Shown in pieces: positions 62,601 to 64,000 of a DNA stretch of 64,000 bases; the stretch's first letter is position 1, and each line of letters opens with the position of its first letter. Under the pieces are notes generated by a model. The model was not told where the DNA came from. It made no database searches and saw only the letters and a list, made by a program, of their open reading frames with translations. A program made the translations under genes and the position numbers. Location of the stretch: assembly GCA_029062165.1 (NCBI GenBank), contig JAIDQQ010000032.1, positions 88,831 to 152,830 on the forward strand, written 5' to 3'. The stretch is from Ruminococcus sp. GTDB taxonomy: Bacteria > Bacillota > Clostridia > Oscillospirales > Ruminococcaceae.

Positions 62601-64000
62601 ACAACAGCATTTACAGTAAGAATTGATAAGGTAGACGAAACAGGTACACGTGTTACTGGTGCAAAACTTTCACTCACAGGTACAGACGAAGACGGCAATC
62701 CTATTGTATTCAATGAAGAAAATGCGTCTAAAACATACCTTGTAACCGGTGAATCATCTTCAACAACCACTACAACTACTACAACAGAATCAGGTGCATC
62801 TTCAGACGAGACAAAAGAAACTGTTACAGCTACAAAACTCGCATGGATTTCTGGAGATAAAGAAGTTGTATTCAATCTTCCTGCCGGTACGTATGTACTT
62901 CATGAAGACGAAGCACCTACAGATTATGAAAAAGCAGAAGACATTACATTTATAGTTGACGATGAAGGCAATATTATTGTTGTCACAGAAGTTAAAGACG
63001 AAGAGGGTAATACAACAAAAGACGAAGAGGGTAATATAATAACTGCAACTGCTACAACTGATAAAATTCAGATGACAGATATTAAAATTACTACTTCATC
63101 AACTTCTTCAAGTACAACCACTACAACTACAACCATAACAACAGCTACTGTAAATATTGTCAAGATTGGTAGCGACAGCAGTACTACTATAAGAAATCTT
63201 AAAGGAGCAACACTTTCACTCACAGGTCAAGACGGAACAACTCCTATAGTATTCGGTGAAGAGTACAAAGACTATTTCACAGCACCATCAACTACAAGCA
63301 CTTCAACAACAAGCGGTGTAACAACAACTACAGAAGGTATTGCAGTTCAGGCTGACGAAGATGTATCAACTTCTTCTGCATTATCCGGTAATACTTCAAC
63401 TGATACTTCTGTATCGTCAACGACTGGCACAACGGCAGATGATACTAAAGAAACAGTTACAGCAACAAAACTCATATGGATTTCAGGTGAAAAGGCATTC
63501 CCGATAGGACTTCCTGCCGGTGAGTATACACTTGTTGAAGAATCAGCTCCGGACGAATATCTTAAAGCAGACAAGATTGTCTTTACAGTTGACGAAGAAG
63601 GAAACGTTACAAGAAAAGACGGAATAGAAGTTAAAGACAATACAATCGAAATGATTGACGAAAAAGTAACCACAAGCACAACAACAACTACTACCACAAG
63701 CACAACAACAACAACAACTACCACAAGCACAACAACAACTACAACTACCACAAGCACAACAACAACTACAACTACCACAAGCACAACTACTACTACCACA
63801 AGCACAACTACTACTACTACCACAAGCACAACTACTACTACTACTACTACCACAAGCACAACTACTACTACTACCACCACAAGCACAACTACTACTACTA
63901 CCACCACAAGCACAACAACAACAACAACTACCACAAGCACAACAACAACTACAACTACCACAAGCACAACTACTACTACCACAAGCACAACTACTACTAC
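56685..64000 (+). CDS. Giant surface adhesin: choice-of-anchor A domain, about ten CnaB/SpaA-type repeats, Thr-rich tail (3' end outside)
   Basis: More than 2438 codons, still open at the window end. ATG 56685 with AGGGAGA nine bases upstream. Signal peptide 1-32 ('FITAFMMSIMSIVTGISPPTFA'). Residues about 60-490 look like a choice-of-anchor A/adhesive domain ('LGIVSQFSVFLTGDF', 'GRVAIGGNID', 'ISGAVIANSFEGNIEFGYRP'). From about 495 on, some ten CnaB/SpaA-like beta-sandwich domains follow (starts near 497, 749, 1116, 1235, 1390, 1519, 1668, 1808, 1976, 2154), most with a leading Lys ('ISINKVDADG', 'IHISKKEVGG'), a central 'YTLEET.AP.GY' with Glu and a closing Asn/Asp strand, the triad that forms isopeptide crosslinks in pilins. 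Linkers after about 1945 are Thr-runs and the last 110 codons are (T)nS. A sortase signal is expected but not visible. Confidence 0.9.
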   Translation, partial: MNKLKTRSISFITAFMMSIMSIVTGISPPTFAADNLGSKDAVDDVTLLVGSQPTDPDGKPYDKTFATVAEAINRYDSDFALGIVSQFSVFLTGDFIPHNSDAEGRVAIGGNIDAQGYPWDSYNIGKGHFVNGDMSVKLEDLLLGNKDFAHVIWGANGKDGKDSSDLKFDAKIDANESDKKIVVETDAGADFIKKEMPDRVDSFYQGNLIDIQAEMAKLQTRSEKLAKHKNQFEIKFSEIGGDYDYTNDANGNGPIIATVKYTGDVTKPTDTIYFNLDELSPEDYEKFKKASIIRFENIPKLEEPRIISQVDSDAGEKAKEVKWEYSYIVINDSKESATLGYQHKTNDGWTVKQYISIKGVDADKAINISQTGSSSPWLEYDPETGTNSYKLTNFSRENGDGTNGNNNEAGVTSILYNLPNAKDVIVCSNIQGTVLAPNAFISDSKFLKEQNKLPEGWTMNVDTGDANPHISGAVIANSFEGNIEFGYRPFTGPRSMLGSVSGYALELSKVDNSEPKKYISGAVLGLVEIQDGKEVVVSDVETNNNEYDFVTVPSSIDTSNADTDKDYTKNYILKEISAPAGYEQTADTYAVRIVEDVKEVKEFDGRKVPTIVEVSIYRGIVKEALPTDEEKLKELLIRHLTYTDGYNDEGEQISRTIVIDSPIQNMTGTDLASVKITFELTIKDGKVTDITQTLDGKTEKPVTDYNTSEEFKVTFNNTDSQYYYDAENMMITRIPLNNVPTFVNNQKEIRLVKVAASDNTITLPGAELEVYKAEDIDKTDRVAVAKGTTKDGGILELGHLEPGEYCIVETKAPVVGEDKYIAPKTPIKFTVTPEYKITGDAASASDSYPVTYTVSGDTTEYKTTIGDGVVRTLKEGIPSAGKDVDSFIGATNIELEGNEFETFPTYNAENKANYNINCEGKTITKVIVKTGDGKADGGGFYIKNEYKNGTDIFNYSDYPGNTADYCFFVKPNQTYEFTQLKADNATFGKDGYLYVGGWDVAIKSIEYFVEGLSTSEVDTTKKVNSITIKCDKSLEGTSFSLDIGAEEPITGTVNEEGICTFEINGTLGKFPRLTATHIQTNTINIIPFDSEGENKDSTIEFKLPNRKQRSDKPYIEINKINMRGVEVVGAELVLTIKEGTTINGKDKELTWTSDSNDTFVIEDIQDGTYILTETKAPNGYIIAAPIEFTVTGGKIVSVNGDEVKDGKLEKDKEFVLSTEKDENNKEYSLLEMRDGRLLKLKKTDSTGKPLERAIFELSATDITSGEPIEFNQDIVEFDKTYWSYSDDGTVITWNSRGIPAEGQTEAAIEDVSEITIRNLPNGNYTLKEITAPSGYKAKTVKFTINKGIVTCEDDEGLADEDKLIQLNPDSEELGGGNELYTVVVKNEDSLLRFSKRELGDTTGTELEGAEFKLTRISRDADGKETEAEFNITKDNLTEGMTLSDDNKSITWTSGTRMSITNIKNGTYKLEETKAPDGYEKAKPITITVSNGVITSATSQDDNSVSVNSNRNTVTVYDKLLVQISKQTLVENEQGEEANLPLEGATLLLTGNKKDADGNETTEAIEFTDDNIKDIADSKAEVITVDKDNNEVEEDGISAIRWESQKAELELQGLPNGVYTLTEIAPPDDTYEMAEPIKFTVTNGKITMKGTAVPDNTIVMIDNKKVEDKEISINKVDADGNDLEGATLILTGKQIITDESGPDSEGEIEGRTIEFDSTNVADTTAKVIDENGEEITSDGKGIAIQWVSDGEALVLKNLPDGKYTLEETVVPDGYTKAEDITFTVNVGDITEIDGKTVTDNKIDVTDNVSSIHISKKEVGGKDELPGAALKLTLTKADEEDATLENITVKQGETELTEEEGLEVSEDKKSVSFVSVEEFDTVFEKLPDGTYTLEETEVPQEDGENTHEQAENITFVIKNGVITSITLSDNDKENYKISDDEYENTVVSGSTATGVVMRDATTTTTSESSSTTTTTTAFTVRIDKVDETGTRVTGAKLSLTGTDEDGNPIVFNEENASKTYLVTGESSSTTTTTTTTESGASSDETKETVTATKLAWISGDKEVVFNLPAGTYVLHEDEAPTDYEKAEDITFIVDDEGNIIVVTEVKDEEGNTTKDEEGNIITATATTDKIQMTDIKITTSSTSSSTTTTTTTITTATVNIVKIGSDSSTTIRNLKGATLSLTGQDGTTPIVFGEEYKDYFTAPSTTSTSTTSGVTTTTEGIAVQADEDVSTSSALSGNTSTDTSVSSTTGTTADDTKETVTATKLIWISGEKAFPIGLPAGEYTLVEESAPDEYLKADKIVFTVDEEGNVTRKDGIEVKDNTIEMIDEKVTTSTTTTTTTSTTTTTTTTSTTTTTTTTSTTTTTTTTSTTTTTTSTTTTTTTSTTTTTTTTTSTTTTTTTTSTTTTTTTTSTTTTTTTTSTTTTTTTTSTTTTTTSTTTT
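63669..64000 (+). repeat. Thr-rich simple repeat (TTTTTTTS)n, runs off right edge
   Basis: ACA/ACT/ACC codons broken by AGC (Ser) every five to nine codons, mostly eight, with 24-bp units repeating almost exactly. Likely a flexible, O-glycosylated stalk and a site of length variation. Confidence 0.9.

Noticed and set aside
58700..62875. Several minus-strand ORFs of 70-131 residues (for example 62480-62875, 61514-61888, 60221-60505)
   Set aside because: Ser/Val-rich shadows antisense to the in-frame adhesin coding region; the plus frame is open throughout and carries recognisable domains.
63347..63988. 213-residue minus-strand ORF made almost only of Val and Leu
   Set aside because: It is the antisense reading of the Thr/Ser codon repeat of the adhesin; no Shine-Dalgarno, and composition follows from the repeat.
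63669..64000. Could the regular repeats at the right edge be a CRISPR array?
   Set aside because: Units are 15-27 bp Thr/Ser codons in frame with the adhesin, with no unique spacers.

Overview
The window looks like chromosomal DNA of a fibre-degrading, low-GC Clostridium-class bacterium, most likely a Ruminococcus-type member of the Oscillospiraceae. The reasons are: a secreted GH5 cellulase, a GH26 mannanase and a GH95 fucosidase; a very large surface adhesin with threonine-rich linkers; Spo0A; a Clostridia-type single-chain glycyl-tRNA synthetase; and near-uniform promoters of the TTGACA/17 bp/TATAAT kind. This assignment is inference; no 16S rRNA gene is present.

Layout. 1-7.4 kb (mostly minus strand): start of a GH5 cellulase, a YfhO-type membrane protein, three tandem paralogous membrane-anchored leucine-rich proteins, and a CorA-family transporter preceded by a short leader peptide. 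7.9-16.4 kb (plus): storage and energy metabolism (glycogen phosphorylase, a GH13 glucanohydrolase, polyphosphate kinase), a phage-type ORF6N regulator with a broken copy behind it, and phosphatidylserine synthase. 16.5-23.5 kb (minus): flavin reductase, Spo0A, and a GH95-GH26-HAD-like operon. 23.7-30.7 kb (plus): polysaccharide flippase, a SipW-like protein without a visible active site, a degenerate cyclophilin, a double-cyclophilin lipoprotein and MurA. 30.8-37.3 kb (minus): phosphatidylserine decarboxylase, a split 2-hydroxyacyl-CoA dehydratase activase system and GlyRS. 37.5-41.2 kb: two tiny plus-strand genes, DeoD and SecDF. 41.3-48.0 kb (minus): a complete F1Fo ATP synthase operon. 48.2-55.7 kb (minus): an exopolysaccharide operon that makes GDP-mannose and probably GDP-D-rhamnose. 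55.9-64 kb (plus): a small unknown gene, tRNA-Thr(CGU) and the first 7.3 kb of a giant adhesin that runs off the window.

How the genes fit together. PssA and Psd together give phosphatidylethanolamine synthesis. GlgP, GH13 and PPK are carbon and phosphate storage functions. ManC, Gmd and Rmd feed nucleotide sugars to two GT4 enzymes and a polyprenyl-phosphate sugar transferase.

The most unusual points are: (1) the ATP synthase delta and alpha subunits are one polypeptide; (2) a four-helix-bundle (23S rRNA intervening-sequence family) gene sits inside the atp operon between two copies of an AT-rich palindrome; (3) all six clear copies of that palindrome in the window sit at the 3' end of a gene, and four supply the stop codon; (4) a 12-codon leader peptide precedes the CorA-type gene; (5) glgP and ppk share a near-identical hairpin plus Shine-Dalgarno leader; (6) several enzyme-family proteins have lost catalytic residues (HAD, cyclophilin, SipW-like). 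No CRISPR array, insertion sequence or prophage was found.
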